Origin: Qipengyuania seohaensis
GTDB lineage: Bacteria > Pseudomonadota > Alphaproteobacteria > Sphingomonadales > Sphingomonadaceae
Direction of reading: 5' to 3'
Assembly: GCF_002795865.1 (NCBI RefSeq)
Contig: NZ_CP024920.1
Coordinates: 2,329,001 to 2,393,000, forward strand
DNA length: 64,000 bases
The notes below the pieces were generated by a model that made no database searches, had not been told where the DNA came from, and worked only from the letters and a program-made list of their open reading frames with translations. Positions 32,482 to 42,388 of this stretch are shown piece by piece (the first letter of the stretch is position 1; each line of letters starts with the position of its first letter). The position numbers and the translations under genes were made by a program.

Positions 32482-34836
32482 GTGAGCCAGACGATAGAAA
32501 ACCAACCGATTAATGCAGAGGAGCTGACTGCACGTCAGGTCCTTGGCATGTCGAACGTCCAGGGTTCGGACTGGTCCCGCATTCACGGTCATCAATATTC
32601 GCTGGTGGCGCGTCGTGCGTTTGTCCGTGCGTTGTTCCACATGATCGCCTTCGCCCTGGTTGCCTACGCCACCTATTCCAAGGTGCCTGCCGTCATACTG
32701 GTGACCTGGGGCTGCGCGCTTTCACTCAGCATCGCCCATGCCTTCATCCTCGATCGCAAACTCAGGATCGCGGAAGCAGGTCGCTTCGATCCCGAAAACG
32801 TGCGGGCACACGCCATGTCTTCGGCAAACAAGGGTGCTGTCTGGTCACTGGGGATCGTGGCCCTGTGCGCATTGGGCGCCGCGAGCGACCTCATTACGAT
32901 CTGGATAATCCTGTGCTTCCTCGTCGTCTCGACAGTGACGAGCCGGTACAGTGTTCCGCTCAGCACGATAACATTCCTCCTTGCCGCATCGGTCGGTCCG
33001 CTTCTGGTCTCACTGATGAACGGTGATGGCCTGCTTGCCGCTATGATCGGAATGACCATGATGATCGGCACTTTGGGCACCTTCGAGATGGCGCGCATGC
33101 GGGTCGGCGCACGCCTGTCCGAACTGGTGATGCAGGAAAAGAGCGAAGTCGTGTCGATGCTGCTGCGCGAATTCGAAGAGGGCGAAGCCGACTGGCTTTG
33201 GCATATCGATACCGCCCGCAAATTGCGAAATGTCAGCCCGAGGCTGGCATTCGCACTCGGGAGCACTCCTGCGGCAGTCGAAGGCCAATACTTCCTGAAA
33301 CTGATTTCGGGCGACAATTGGGAAGCGGGGAATTTTCCAGCCAGCCTGCGCGAATTCTCCGAGAAACTGAAACAACGCGAAAGCTTCTCCAACCTCACTG
33401 TCAGCGTCGTCATCAATGGCGAACGGCGGTATTGGGAAATCTCCGGTACGCCGGTCCTGGATGAGAAGGGCGTCTGGCGCGGTTTCCGCGGCGTCGGTTC
33501 CGATGTTACGGTCAAGCATGAGAGCAGCGAGAAGATCGCGTATCTTGCGCGCTACGACACGCTGACCCAGCTTCCGAACCGGCTGATGCTCAACGAAACG
33601 CTGCGCGACGCCCTGGCATATGCGGACAAGTGGCGTTCGCGCTGCGCTTTCCTGATGATCGATCTGGACCGCTTCAAGGCAGTGAACGATTCGCTTGGTC
33701 ATCTCATCGGCGACAAGATGCTGGCCGAAGTGGCCGGCAGGCTCGCGCCGCTGATGGATGAAGGAGAGACGTGCGGCAGGCTGGGCGGGGACGAATTTGC
33801 GATCGTCGTTCGCGATGCGTCGGACAGGCGGCGCATCGACACTCTCGCCAAGACGGTCATCGCGGCGCTCTCCGCGCCGTACCATGTCGAAAACCATGTC
33901 CTTTACGTTGGCGCGAGCGTCGGTTCGGCCTTGGGACCTCGTGATGGCAAGAGCGTGGAAGAACTGCTGCGCAATGCGGACCTCGCGCTCTACCGCGCGA
34001 AGGACGAAGGCGGCGGCATCCATTGCGAATACCAGCCCGAACTCCACGCTATCGCCGAAGAGAAGCGTCAGCTGGAGTTCTCGCTTCGCAGCGCGCTCGA
34101 GAACGACGAGATGGAAGTCCACTACCAGCCCGTGGTCGATGCCACGAGCGAGGATGTGGTCAGCTTCGAGGCCTTGTTACGCTGGAACAGCAAGGTGCAC
34201 GGGTTCGTCAGCCCGGTGAAATTCATCCCCCTGGCAGAAGACACGCGACTGATCGTGCCAATCGGCACTTGGGTACTCAACGAGGCCTGCCGCGAAGCCG
34301 CCAGCCATTGGCCGGCGCACGTGAAGGTAAACGTCAACGTCTCGCCCGAGCAATTGCTGGAGCCCGATTTCGTCGGAACGGTGGTCAGGGCCTTGTCGCA
34401 CAGCGGCTTGCCTGCCGAACGGCTCGAGCTCGAGGTGACGGAGAGCATATTCCTGCGTGACGCAGGCGTCGTGCGAAAGGCGCTGGAACAGTGCCTGGCG
34501 CTCGGTTGCTCGGTTGCGCTGGATGACTTCGGTACCGGCTACTCTTCGCTCGGCTACATTCGCAAGATGCAGTTCACGACCATCAAGGTCGACCGGATGT
34601 TCGTCCAGGGCGCGGCGCAGAACAGCCCCGAAAGCCTTGCGATCATTCGTGCCGTTGTCGCCATGGCCGATAGTTTGGACATGACCACCACGGCAGAGGG
34701 TGTGGAGACCGAGGAAGAGGCGGAACTGATCCGCCGTTTGGGATGCACGAAGATACAGGGCTATCACTTCGGACGCCCGATGCCGGTTTCGGAAGTTCGG
34801 AAGATCTTCGCCAGAGACGAAGCGCGATCGGCGTGA
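32482..34836 (+). CDS. Membrane GGDEF-EAL cyclic-di-GMP enzyme with PAS-like domain
   Basis: 784 aa, GTG start. Residues ~45-200 hold six or so transmembrane helices; residues ~230-340 form a PAS-like domain (WLWHIDTARKLRNVSPRL... GFRGVGSDVT); next come the GGDEF domain with an intact RLGGDEF motif and an EAL domain with EALLRW, NVNVSPEQL, ELEVTES, DDFGTGYSSLG, IKVDRMFV and AEGVET. Both active sites look complete, so it may be bifunctional, with the direction set by the PAS/membrane input. It probably regulates motility-biofilm switching from the inner membrane. The purQ stop is directly adjacent on the opposite strand. Confidence 0.9.
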   Translation: MSQTIENQPINAEELTARQVLGMSNVQGSDWSRIHGHQYSLVARRAFVRALFHMIAFALVAYATYSKVPAVILVTWGCALSLSIAHAFILDRKLRIAEAGRFDPENVRAHAMSSANKGAVWSLGIVALCALGAASDLITIWIILCFLVVSTVTSRYSVPLSTITFLLAASVGPLLVSLMNGDGLLAAMIGMTMMIGTLGTFEMARMRVGARLSELVMQEKSEVVSMLLREFEEGEADWLWHIDTARKLRNVSPRLAFALGSTPAAVEGQYFLKLISGDNWEAGNFPASLREFSEKLKQRESFSNLTVSVVINGERRYWEISGTPVLDEKGVWRGFRGVGSDVTVKHESSEKIAYLARYDTLTQLPNRLMLNETLRDALAYADKWRSRCAFLMIDLDRFKAVNDSLGHLIGDKMLAEVAGRLAPLMDEGETCGRLGGDEFAIVVRDASDRRRIDTLAKTVIAALSAPYHVENHVLYVGASVGSALGPRDGKSVEELLRNADLALYRAKDEGGGIHCEYQPELHAIAEEKRQLEFSLRSALENDEMEVHYQPVVDATSEDVVSFEALLRWNSKVHGFVSPVKFIPLAEDTRLIVPIGTWVLNEACREAASHWPAHVKVNVNVSPEQLLEPDFVGTVVRALSHSGLPAERLELEVTESIFLRDAGVVRKALEQCLALGCSVALDDFGTGYSSLGYIRKMQFTTIKVDRMFVQGAAQNSPESLAIIRAVVAMADSLDMTTTAEGVETEEEAELIRRLGCTKIQGYHFGRPMPVSEVRKIFARDEARSA

Positions 34837-35514
34837 TCAGGCGTCCGCGAGAGACCGGATAGCCGCCTCGAACAATGCCAGACCGTCTGTCCCGCCATGG
34901 GCCGCATCGACTGCGCGCTCGGGGTGGGGCATCATGCCGAGGACGTTGCCCGCCGCATTGAGCACGCCCGCGATATCACGCTGCGACCCGTTGCAATTTT
35001 CCATGTAGCGAAACGCAACACGGCCATCGCCTTCGATCCGGTCGAGGGTTTCGTTGTCGGCGAAGAAATTTCCGTCGTGATGCGCGACCGGGATGCTGAT
35101 TTCCTGTCCTGCGTCATAGCCGGATGTGAAAATCGACTGCGTGTTTTCCACCCTCAGGCCGACATTGCGGCAGATGAAGGTCTGGCCCGCATTGCGCATC
35201 AACGCTCCGGGCAGGAGGCGCGCTTCGGTAAGGACCTGGAAGCCGTTGCAAACGCCCAGAACCGGGACGCCGCGCTCTGCTGCGCGCACGATCTCGCGCA
35301 TGATAGGGCTGTTCGCCGCCATCGCGCCTGAACGCAGGTAGTCGCCGTAGGAAAAGCCGCCCGGCAGGGCGATGAAGTCCAGCCCCTCTGGAAGCTGCGC
35401 ATCACCATGCCAGACGCGGACCGGTGCCGAGCCGGAAACCTGTTCGATCGCAACCGCCATGTCGCGGTCGCAATTGGACCCGGGAAAGGTAACGACAGCT
35501 GCGCGAAAAGCCAT
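34837..35514 (-). CDS. purQ: Phosphoribosylformylglycinamidine synthase subunit PurQ
   Basis: 225 aa glutaminase subunit that releases ammonia from glutamine for step 4 of purine synthesis. The Cys nucleophile lies in GVCNGFQ and the His/Glu pair in PHPERA; the oxyanion loop is LPGGFSYGD. It starts at an ATG overlapping the purS stop by one base (TGATG), so translation is coupled. The upstream in-frame ATG at 35574 lies inside purS and is rejected. Confidence 0.95.
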   Translation of the reverse strand: MAFRAAVVTFPGSNCDRDMAVAIEQVSGSAPVRVWHGDAQLPEGLDFIALPGGFSYGDYLRSGAMAANSPIMREIVRAAERGVPVLGVCNGFQVLTEARLLPGALMRNAGQTFICRNVGLRVENTQSIFTSGYDAGQEISIPVAHHDGNFFADNETLDRIEGDGRVAFRYMENCNGSQRDIAGVLNAAGNVLGMMPHPERAVDAAHGGTDGLALFEAAIRSLADA

Positions 35515-35747
35515 CAGTCGAGCTTCTCGATGCGGTAGTTCTCGATCACCGTATTGGCGAGGAGCTTCTCGCACATTTCGGTGAGGGCCTCGTCGCTCGT
35601 GTCGTCGGCCACGTCGAGGTCGATCGTGCGGCCGATCCGGGCGCTTTCTACGCCGGAGAAGCCAAGGCCTTCGAGCGCGTGGTGCACCGCACGGCCTTGC
35701 GGGTCGAGGACGCCGGGCTTGAGGCTGACAAGGACGCGGACTTTCAT
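35514..35747 (-). CDS. purS: Phosphoribosylformylglycinamidine synthase subunit PurS
   Basis: 77-aa small subunit that bridges PurQ and PurL in the FGAM synthase complex. It begins [20 protein letters not shown], the family hallmark, and ends [10 protein letters not shown]. In many alphaproteobacteria purC-purS-purQ are contiguous; here purC is 6.6 kb away at 42.4-43.2 kb, with three unrelated genes between. Upstream (35748-35875) lies a 128-nt gap to the M16 peptidase stop with no clear promoter signal. Confidence 0.95.
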   Translation of the reverse strand: MKVRVLVSLKPGVLDPQGRAVHHALEGLGFSGVESARIGRTIDLDVADDTSDEALTEMCEKLLANTVIENYRIEKLD

Positions 35748-35875
35748 GAGCAATGCCTTTGATCGCAAGGATTGGATTTCTTGCGCGCGCCTATGCCGTG
35801 CCCCGGCCAGCGAAGCAAGTCGCCGACCGGGGTTTCGGGCAGATTATCGGGACGAGGGAAGGGCCATCTCCCCTC

Positions 35876-38785
35876 TTATTGTCCGGGCTTGGGTACGATG
35901 GCGATCTCCAGCGCTTCGCTGGCAACGAGATACTTCTCGGCGAACGCTTTCACGTCGGCGGTGGTGACCGACCGCAGGATCGATTCGTAATTGCGCACCC
36001 GATCAAGGCGATCGCTTTGGAGTTGGGCCGCTTCCAGCGATCCCAGCCAGTACCCGTTTTCACGCCGGTCCTTGGCAAGCTTTTCCAGCAGCGGGTTGCG
36101 TGCCCGGGACAGCAGATCGTCGTCGATGCCATTCGAACCCAGGTCCGCCGCGATCTGCGCGATGGTTTCGAAGACAAGGTCCTGGTTCTCGGGAGCGACA
36201 ATGGCTGCCGCGATCAGATAGCCGAAGTTGTCGAAGGTGTCGGACATCTCCAACCCGGCCATCGGAGTATAGGTTGCGCCGAGTTCCTCCCGCAACGTTT
36301 CCAGCAGGCGAAGACGCAGCGTTTCTGCAGCTAGGCCTCCGACCACCTCCTCGCGGAAGTCATCATCGTCAGTGGTCGGCCAGTAGACCTGCACCATACC
36401 CTGATCGGCAGCGCCGGAATGGTAGAGAGTGCGCTTGCTCCTGTCTGCTGCAAAGCTGACCTGGCGTGCTTCGGCGAAGCTCTGACTTTCGAGCGGTCGC
36501 TCCGGCAGGGCGCCGAAAGTCTTGGCCACGGCATCGATGATTGCCTGTTCGTCGATATCTCCGACCACCACGATCTCGATAGGCGAATTGCCGAGGTTCG
36601 GCGAAACGGCATTGCGAAGATCGGCCAAGGTCGTGTCGAGCAGCACGTCCTCGCTCTGCGCCCCGAAGCGCGCATCGCCATTCGCCACGATACGGGGAAC
36701 CTGCGATCCTGCCACGGCCTGGGGATTGGCATCGAGGCGCGCGATATACGGCGGGATCAGCGCCTGCCACTGCGCTTCGGCTTCCTGGCGGTATCCGGGC
36801 GAAGTCAGGAATGCGGCAGCAATCTGCATCTGGGAAAGGAAGTCATCCGCCTTGGTCGAGCCGGGGATGTGGAAGTGATCATTGGCGGCGAAAATGCCGT
36901 ACCTCACATTGCGCCCGGCGAAAATGCGCTGCAACTCGTCGAGGTCGTGCGCTTCGAGCCCGGCCGTTGCCGAGACAGCATTGAGCATCGTCGACGCCGC
37001 AGGTTCGGCGTCGCCGATCGCCAGTTCGCCCGCTCCGATCCGGACATGGAAGAGTATCTCCTTGTCCTTGAAATCGGTCTTCTTGAGGTTGAGCATGACA
37101 TTGTTGCCAAACCGCACTTCACGGTAGTCGAGATCATCGACTTTTCGGTCCGACACGACAGTCCCTTCCGCGCCGAAATCTTCGTAAGCGAAGGCAGCGG
37201 TCACTTTCTCCTCCGGCGCTGCCACGGCGACTTTGGTAGAAGCGTTATAGGCAGCCAGGATCGTGTCTTCCCCACCTTCTATTTCCTGCTTGGTCGCTAT
37301 GTGGACCAGCGGCGCCGAACCTACGAAGGTGCCGCGGAAGGTTTCGTGGATCTTCTCCGGGGTCAGTTCGCCGCGGACGCTTTCGAACACGGCGAGGCGG
37401 GTGGCTGGCGTCGCGAAAATCTGTTCGTCGCGCACGGTGGCGAGAATTCCGTCTGCGAGTGCCTGGCTAGGGCGCGTAGCCTGCCGTTCCGCACCATTGC
37501 GCAGCGCGGTTTCCAGGTTCGTCAGGGCTTCATCGATTTCACTCTGGGTGAAACCATGCAGGGTGGCGCGGCGCACCTCCTGTTCCGCAGTCGCCAGTGC
37601 TTCGCGCCATTGCCCGTCCTTGGCCACGAGCTGGATGTTCGACTGCACTGCCCGGTCGAAGAAATCCGAAGTTGCGAGACGTCCGCCCAGGATCGACCCT
37701 TCCGGATCGCGCGCCAGGTTCTGCAGGCGGCGATTTACGACCATGGAGGCCAGTTGAAGCTGCAGCGATTTGCGTCCCTGCTCGACCGTGCTCAGCTTAC
37801 GCTCGTATGGAGCGAGGCGGTCGATCTGGACGATGTAGTTCACTGCCGGATCGACGAAGTAACCAGCCTGCGCCGGTCGATCGAAATCGATCTCGCCGCG
37901 CTCGCTCTCGATTATCGCGCTGGCGGGCTTTTCCCAATCGCCGAAGCGTTCGCGAACCATGCCTTCGATTTCGTCAGGCTCGACATCTCCGACCACGATC
38001 AGGGTTGCGTTGTCGGGCCGGTAGAAGCGCTCGTAGATACCGCGGAGTTCGTCTGCGGTGATCGATGCAGTTACAGCAGTCTCGGTGGGATGGCTGATGT
38101 TCTCGGCGAAGGGCGTGCCCGGAGCGATGAAGCTCTGGTACGCTCTACCGAGACGTCTGTTGTAGGTGTTTCGCGTCTGGATTTCGGACTGGAGGATACC
38201 GCGCTCGCGATCAACCGCCTCGGGGTCGAACGTCAGTTCGGAGCCGACTTCGCGCATCAGCATCAGCCCGGTGCCGATCAGCTCGGCGTCATTACGCGGC
38301 AGGCTCAGCTTGTAGGTGGTGTCTTCGAAAAAGGTGCTGGCGTTCGTGTCTGCCCCGAACTTGAGACCCTCTCGTTCGAGCAGCTTGATCATCTCCCCTT
38401 CGGGAATGTTGGTCGAACCGTTGAATGCCATGTGCTCGATGAAGTGCGCAGCGTTGAATTCGCCCTCCTTCTCGTCGATCCAGCCGATGTCGAAATTCAT
38501 GCGCAGCACGACTTCGTCTTGCGGCGTTTCATTGCGCAGGATTGCGTATTTCATTCCATTGTCGAGAATGCCGTAACGCACGGCCGGATCGGCCGGCACA
38601 TCGTACACCGGGAAGTTCCAGCCCGTCAGACCGGTCCGCGCGGGAAGGCCCAATTCCACGCCGGAAGTGGCTGCCGTGGTCGAAGCGACAGGAGCCGTGG
38701 TGTCGGAGTACGTGGTGCATCCAGCCAGCGTCAGCGCGATCAGCGGTGTGGCGACGAGAATCCTGCGGATGGAAGAATTTTTCAT
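35876..38785 (-). CDS. M16 (insulinase/PqqL-type) zinc metallopeptidase lipoprotein
   Basis: 969 aa. The signal peptide ends in lipobox LAGC (Cys23), so the protein is membrane-anchored in the periplasm. The zinc motif HxxEH reads HFIEH at residues 114-118 (N-terminal domain), with the downstream acidic ligand region ERGILQSEI near 190. The C-terminal half keeps the M16 fold but not HxxEH, as usual for the two-repeat members. Family members degrade peptides; the FusC subgroup cleaves imported ferredoxin. The gene is divergent from a TonB-dependent receptor across 387 nt, which makes an uptake-and-digest pair possible. Confidence 0.9.
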   Translation of the reverse strand: MKNSSIRRILVATPLIALTLAGCTTYSDTTAPVASTTAATSGVELGLPARTGLTGWNFPVYDVPADPAVRYGILDNGMKYAILRNETPQDEVVLRMNFDIGWIDEKEGEFNAAHFIEHMAFNGSTNIPEGEMIKLLEREGLKFGADTNASTFFEDTTYKLSLPRNDAELIGTGLMLMREVGSELTFDPEAVDRERGILQSEIQTRNTYNRRLGRAYQSFIAPGTPFAENISHPTETAVTASITADELRGIYERFYRPDNATLIVVGDVEPDEIEGMVRERFGDWEKPASAIIESERGEIDFDRPAQAGYFVDPAVNYIVQIDRLAPYERKLSTVEQGRKSLQLQLASMVVNRRLQNLARDPEGSILGGRLATSDFFDRAVQSNIQLVAKDGQWREALATAEQEVRRATLHGFTQSEIDEALTNLETALRNGAERQATRPSQALADGILATVRDEQIFATPATRLAVFESVRGELTPEKIHETFRGTFVGSAPLVHIATKQEIEGGEDTILAAYNASTKVAVAAPEEKVTAAFAYEDFGAEGTVVSDRKVDDLDYREVRFGNNVMLNLKKTDFKDKEILFHVRIGAGELAIGDAEPAASTMLNAVSATAGLEAHDLDELQRIFAGRNVRYGIFAANDHFHIPGSTKADDFLSQMQIAAAFLTSPGYRQEAEAQWQALIPPYIARLDANPQAVAGSQVPRIVANGDARFGAQSEDVLLDTTLADLRNAVSPNLGNSPIEIVVVGDIDEQAIIDAVAKTFGALPERPLESQSFAEARQVSFAADRSKRTLYHSGAADQGMVQVYWPTTDDDDFREEVVGGLAAETLRLRLLETLREELGATYTPMAGLEMSDTFDNFGYLIAAAIVAPENQDLVFETIAQIAADLGSNGIDDDLLSRARNPLLEKLAKDRRENGYWLGSLEAAQLQSDRLDRVRNYESILRSVTTADVKAFAEKYLVASEALEIAIVPKPGQ

Positions 38786-39172
38786 AGTGCGTCCCTGTTC
38801 TTACGCCGCACCAAGCGGCAGTCCCGACGCCAACTGTAACTCGTCGATTTCAAAGAAGAAGTCCCGGTTCGTCTCAATTCTACTGATTTTCCTAGAAACG
38901 CGACAAACGACCGAATGCTATCTACGAACTGCTGGACTACAATAGTAATTGTCCGACGAGATGCTGTGTTGTATTTATAGTGCACGCCGCGGCGCGTGAC
39001 GTTTCGCAGCCGCCGCATCTGTCACTGCAATGCAACATAGCGCCAAATCCCGCAGGCTTCTGCCGGTTTGCGACTCCAATTATGGTGTGGTTGGGCTAAT
39101 GGCGCCCGGTCAATTCCCCTTCTCCATCCCACCAACCCGCGCAGGCAAGCGCTGGGCCAAAAGGATCATCCC
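38786..39172. promoter_or_regulatory. Divergent promoter region between M16 peptidase and TonB receptor
   Basis: 387 nt without a supportable gene. It contains an AT-rich stretch at about 38935-38980 flanked by GC-rich sequence and a 10-bp palindrome CGCCGCGGCG near 38987, so it probably holds both promoters. No exact Fur box or -35/-10 pair can be assigned by eye. Confidence 0.5.
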
Positions 39173-41407
39173 ATGATTGACCGCTCCCTTACTCTCCGCC
39201 TTCTCTCCGCCAGCACGCTGGCACTCGCGTTCGCGCAGCCGGCTCTGGCGCAAGACGTCGATAGCTCCGACACCGAAGCAACCGGTGCCGAAGAGGCCAA
39301 TAACGGCCAGCTCGACACGATTGTCGTAACCGCCAACCGCCGCGAAGAAAACCTGCAGCAGGTTCCGGTTTCCGCCGCTACCCTGTCGGCCGACGCGACC
39401 CGCAGCATCTTCGACGCCGGTGCCGACATTACGGCCCTCTCGGCCCACGTGCCGGGCCTGTTCGTTGAAAGCTCAAACGGCCGTGCAGCGCCCCGTTTCT
39501 ATATTCGCGGTCTCGGCAACACCGATTTCGACCTTGCGGCATCGCAGCCGGTCTCGGTGGTCATGGATGATGTCGTCCACGAAAACGTAACGCTGAAGAG
39601 CTTCCCCATCTTCGACGTCGAGCGCGTCGAAGTGCTTCGCGGACCGCAGGGCACGCTGTTCGGCCGCAACACGCCGGCAGGCATCGTCAAGATCGACACC
39701 GTGAAGCCGGGCGACGAATTCGCCGTGACCGGCTCGGCCAGCTATGGCAGCTTCGGTTCGGTTGCCATCGATGGCGGCATGACTATCCCGGTCGCCCCCG
39801 GCCTTGCCTCGGTCCGCTTGTCGGGCATGTGGCAGCAGCGCGACAACTGGGTCGACAACGGCTTCACCGGTGAGGAGGACGCATACGGCGCCTACACCGA
39901 CATCGCCGGCCGCGCGCAGATCCTGCTGACGCCTACCGATCGCCTGTCGATCCTGGGCAGCTACTCGATCCGCGACCTCGATGGCACATCGACGCTGTTC
40001 CGCGCCAACATCCTTGGCCCGGGCAACAACGATCTCAACGAGAACTACGACCGCGACACCGTGTTCTACGATGCCGGTGCCGGTAACCAGGCGCAGTACA
40101 AGGCCGAGATCATCACCGGTACGGTCGATTACGAAGCAGACTTCGCCACCTTCACCTCGATCACCAGCTGGGCCGACAGCGAAGGCTCCAGCCGCGGCGA
40201 CATCGACGGTGGTTTTGGCGCAAGCTTCCTGCCCATTATGGGTCCGGGCTTCATCCCGTTCCCGTCCGATACGCAGGATTCGATCGAGCTCGACCAGTTC
40301 ACGCAGGAAGTCCGTCTCGCCAGCAATGGCGGCGGTGCTTTCGACTGGCAGGTCGGCGGCTTCTACTTCGACAGCGACTTCGACGTGACGACGGTCGGTT
40401 TCGACTTCCCGCCTTCCGTGACTGTGAACCACACCAACGAAAGCTGGGCGTTGTTCGGCCAGCTCTCCACACAGGTCACCGACACGATCAAGCTGACCGG
40501 CGGCCTGCGTTACACCGAAGACGACAAGGCATTCTTCGTGCGTGATGCAGCCGACCCGCAGTCCCGCGAAGTTTCCGACGAGCGTCTGAGCTGGGACCTG
40601 GCGGCGTTCGTGGACGTCACTGCCGATGCGAGCGTCTATGCCCGCGTCGCTAGCGGTTTCCGCGCACCGACGATCCAGGGCCGCGACGTAGCTTTCTTCG
40701 CCCCGCCGTCGATCGCGACGAGCGAGAAGATCATGAGCTACGAAGTCGGCTTCAAGTCGGAACTGGCCGATCGCCGGGTCCGTCTGAACGGTGCAGCCTA
40801 CTTCTACAACATCGAAGACCCGCAGTTCTCCGCGGTCGGCGGTGCCGGAAACCTGGTGCAGCTGGTCAATGCGGCAGACGGTCGCGGCTGGGGCTTCGAA
40901 CTGGACAGCGCGTTCCAGATCACGCCGAACTTCCTCGTCACTGCCGGTGCCAGTTACAACAACACCGAAATCCGTGACGAGAACCTGGCAGTCGGCATCT
41001 GTGCGCAATGCACCGTGCTCGATCCGATCGTGAACCTGTCGGGCACCGACCGTGCGCTGGTGGACGGCAACCCGTTCCCCAACGCTCCGGAATGGATTGC
41101 CGACCTGACCGCGCGTTACGCAATCCCGCTGGGCACCGTGGGTGAACTCTTCGCCTACACCGACTGGACGTATCAGGGAGAAACCAGCTTCTTCCTCTAT
41201 GACAGCGCGGAATATGTCGTCGACAACCAGATCGAAGGCGGTCTGCGCGTCGGTTACGCCAAGCAGGACGGCACGTTCGAAGTGGCTCTCTTCGCCCGCA
41301 ACATCACCGATGCGGACAATGTGAAGGGCGGTATCGACTTCAACAACAACACCGCGTTCGTAAACGATCCGCGCGTGATCGGCCTGTCGGTCCGTTTCGA
41401 CTACTGA
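39173..41407 (+). CDS. TonB-dependent receptor
   Basis: 744-aa outer-membrane active transporter. The signal peptide ends ALAQ, followed by an acidic linker, DTIVVTANRREENLQQVPVS (TonB-box/plug start), the plug motifs IRGLG and VEVLRGPQGTLFGRNTPAGIV, and a C-terminal barrel ending GLSVRFDY with an aromatic terminal residue. It belongs to the large group of sphingomonad TonB receptors, substrate unknown. ATG at 39173 is chosen because it begins the signal peptide. A strong terminator follows at 41433-41464. It is divergent from the M16 peptidase. Confidence 0.93.
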   Translation: MIDRSLTLRLLSASTLALAFAQPALAQDVDSSDTEATGAEEANNGQLDTIVVTANRREENLQQVPVSAATLSADATRSIFDAGADITALSAHVPGLFVESSNGRAAPRFYIRGLGNTDFDLAASQPVSVVMDDVVHENVTLKSFPIFDVERVEVLRGPQGTLFGRNTPAGIVKIDTVKPGDEFAVTGSASYGSFGSVAIDGGMTIPVAPGLASVRLSGMWQQRDNWVDNGFTGEEDAYGAYTDIAGRAQILLTPTDRLSILGSYSIRDLDGTSTLFRANILGPGNNDLNENYDRDTVFYDAGAGNQAQYKAEIITGTVDYEADFATFTSITSWADSEGSSRGDIDGGFGASFLPIMGPGFIPFPSDTQDSIELDQFTQEVRLASNGGGAFDWQVGGFYFDSDFDVTTVGFDFPPSVTVNHTNESWALFGQLSTQVTDTIKLTGGLRYTEDDKAFFVRDAADPQSREVSDERLSWDLAAFVDVTADASVYARVASGFRAPTIQGRDVAFFAPPSIATSEKIMSYEVGFKSELADRRVRLNGAAYFYNIEDPQFSAVGGAGNLVQLVNAADGRGWGFELDSAFQITPNFLVTAGASYNNTEIRDENLAVGICAQCTVLDPIVNLSGTDRALVDGNPFPNAPEWIADLTARYAIPLGTVGELFAYTDWTYQGETSFFLYDSAEYVVDNQIEGGLRVGYAKQDGTFEVALFARNITDADNVKGGIDFNNNTAFVNDPRVIGLSVRFDY

Positions 41408-41432
41408 GCGATACGTTAATGTGATCCAAGAG

Positions 41433-41464
41433 GGGCCGGGAGGGATGACCTTCCGGCCCTTTTT
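41433..41464 (+). terminator. Intrinsic terminator after the TonB receptor
   Basis: An 11-bp stem pairs 41433-41443 with 41449-41459 (one G-T wobble), with loop GATGA, and is followed by five T at 41460-41464. A textbook rho-independent terminator. Confidence 0.92.
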
Positions 41465-41502
41465 CGTGGCGCAGGATCGCGCAGGTCACTAAAAGCGATC
41501 CG

Positions 41503-42384
41503 ATGGCCTCGCTCGACCTCGTCTACAACCCGGTTTCGGGCAGCTTCAGCCAGTCGCATCTCGACGCTCTCGTTATCGCGCTGGAGGGTCAGGGGTTCGT
41601 CGTGACGCCGATGCCAACGACCGCAGAAGGCGCACAGCTATCCGGTTCTGCCGATCTGGTATGCGTCCACGGTGGCGACGGAACGCTGCGCGATACCGTC
41701 CAGGCATTGGGTCCGGCTGCGGGGAAGGTGCCCTTGTGCGTAGCCCCCTCGGGCACGATCAATCTCGTTGCCCGAGAATTGGGCTATGCGCGCAAACCGT
41801 CGCAATTTGCCGCCGATCTGCGTGCTGCGTGGGAGCGCGGCCCGGAAACGTGGGTTCAATCGCCCCTCTATCGGCTGGGCGACATGCCGATTGTCTCATG
41901 TCTTTCGATCGGTCCCGACAGCCATGCAGTGGCACGTGTCGACGGCAGGCTGAAGAAACGCATCGGCCGCTATGCCTACGTCGTAGCATTGGCACAGCAA
42001 ATGCGCGACTGGCCGCGCGACACGATGACGATCCGCGGCGAACTGGCGAGTGGCGATCCGTTCGAATACGAAGCGGAAGCCGCCATCGTCAGCCACGCAG
42101 CGCTCTATGCCGGTCCGTTCAAGGTTAGCCCGGAGGCCGCACTGGCCGCTGATTCGGTCGAACTGATCACGCTCAAGCGCTCCACGCGGATGGGTACGAT
42201 CGCTCTCAGCCTGGCAGTGATGCTGCGCTTGCCGGTCGCCAGAATGGGCATTGCCGAAATCCGTTCGTGCCGCAGGGTCGAATTCGACCGCTGCGTGACG
42301 CCGGTACAGGTCGACGGCGACCATATGCCCGACTGCGGATTTGCAATCGGGCCAAGCGGCCTGACGCTGAGCTACGTGGTCTGA
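41503..42384 (+). CDS. Diacylglycerol/lipid kinase family protein
   Basis: 293 aa. Residues 5-15 read LVYNPVSGSFS (ATP-binding NPxSG) and the catalytic GGDGT is at 57-61, in VHGGDGTLRD, followed by VAPSGTINLVARELG (the GT.N.. nucleotide loop). The fold is the DAGK/YegS/sphingosine-kinase family; the lipid substrate is unknown. It is convergent with purC, 4 nt between stops. In the purC/purSQ neighbourhood it is one of three inserted genes. Confidence 0.88.
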   Translation: MASLDLVYNPVSGSFSQSHLDALVIALEGQGFVVTPMPTTAEGAQLSGSADLVCVHGGDGTLRDTVQALGPAAGKVPLCVAPSGTINLVARELGYARKPSQFAADLRAAWERGPETWVQSPLYRLGDMPIVSCLSIGPDSHAVARVDGRLKKRIGRYAYVVALAQQMRDWPRDTMTIRGELASGDPFEYEAEAAIVSHAALYAGPFKVSPEAALAADSVELITLKRSTRMGTIALSLAVMLRLPVARMGIAEIRSCRRVEFDRCVTPVQVDGDHMPDCGFAIGPSGLTLSYVV

Positions 42385-42388
42385 GCGA

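Noticed and set aside
36419-38839. 806-codon open frame on the plus strand
   Set aside because: It is the antisense shadow of the M16 peptidase, which has HFIEH, a lipobox and family length. The shadow has no domain motif; open antisense frames are common at this GC.
39473-41008. 511-codon frame opposite the TonB receptor
   Set aside because: Shadow frame without motifs; plug and barrel motifs read on the plus strand.
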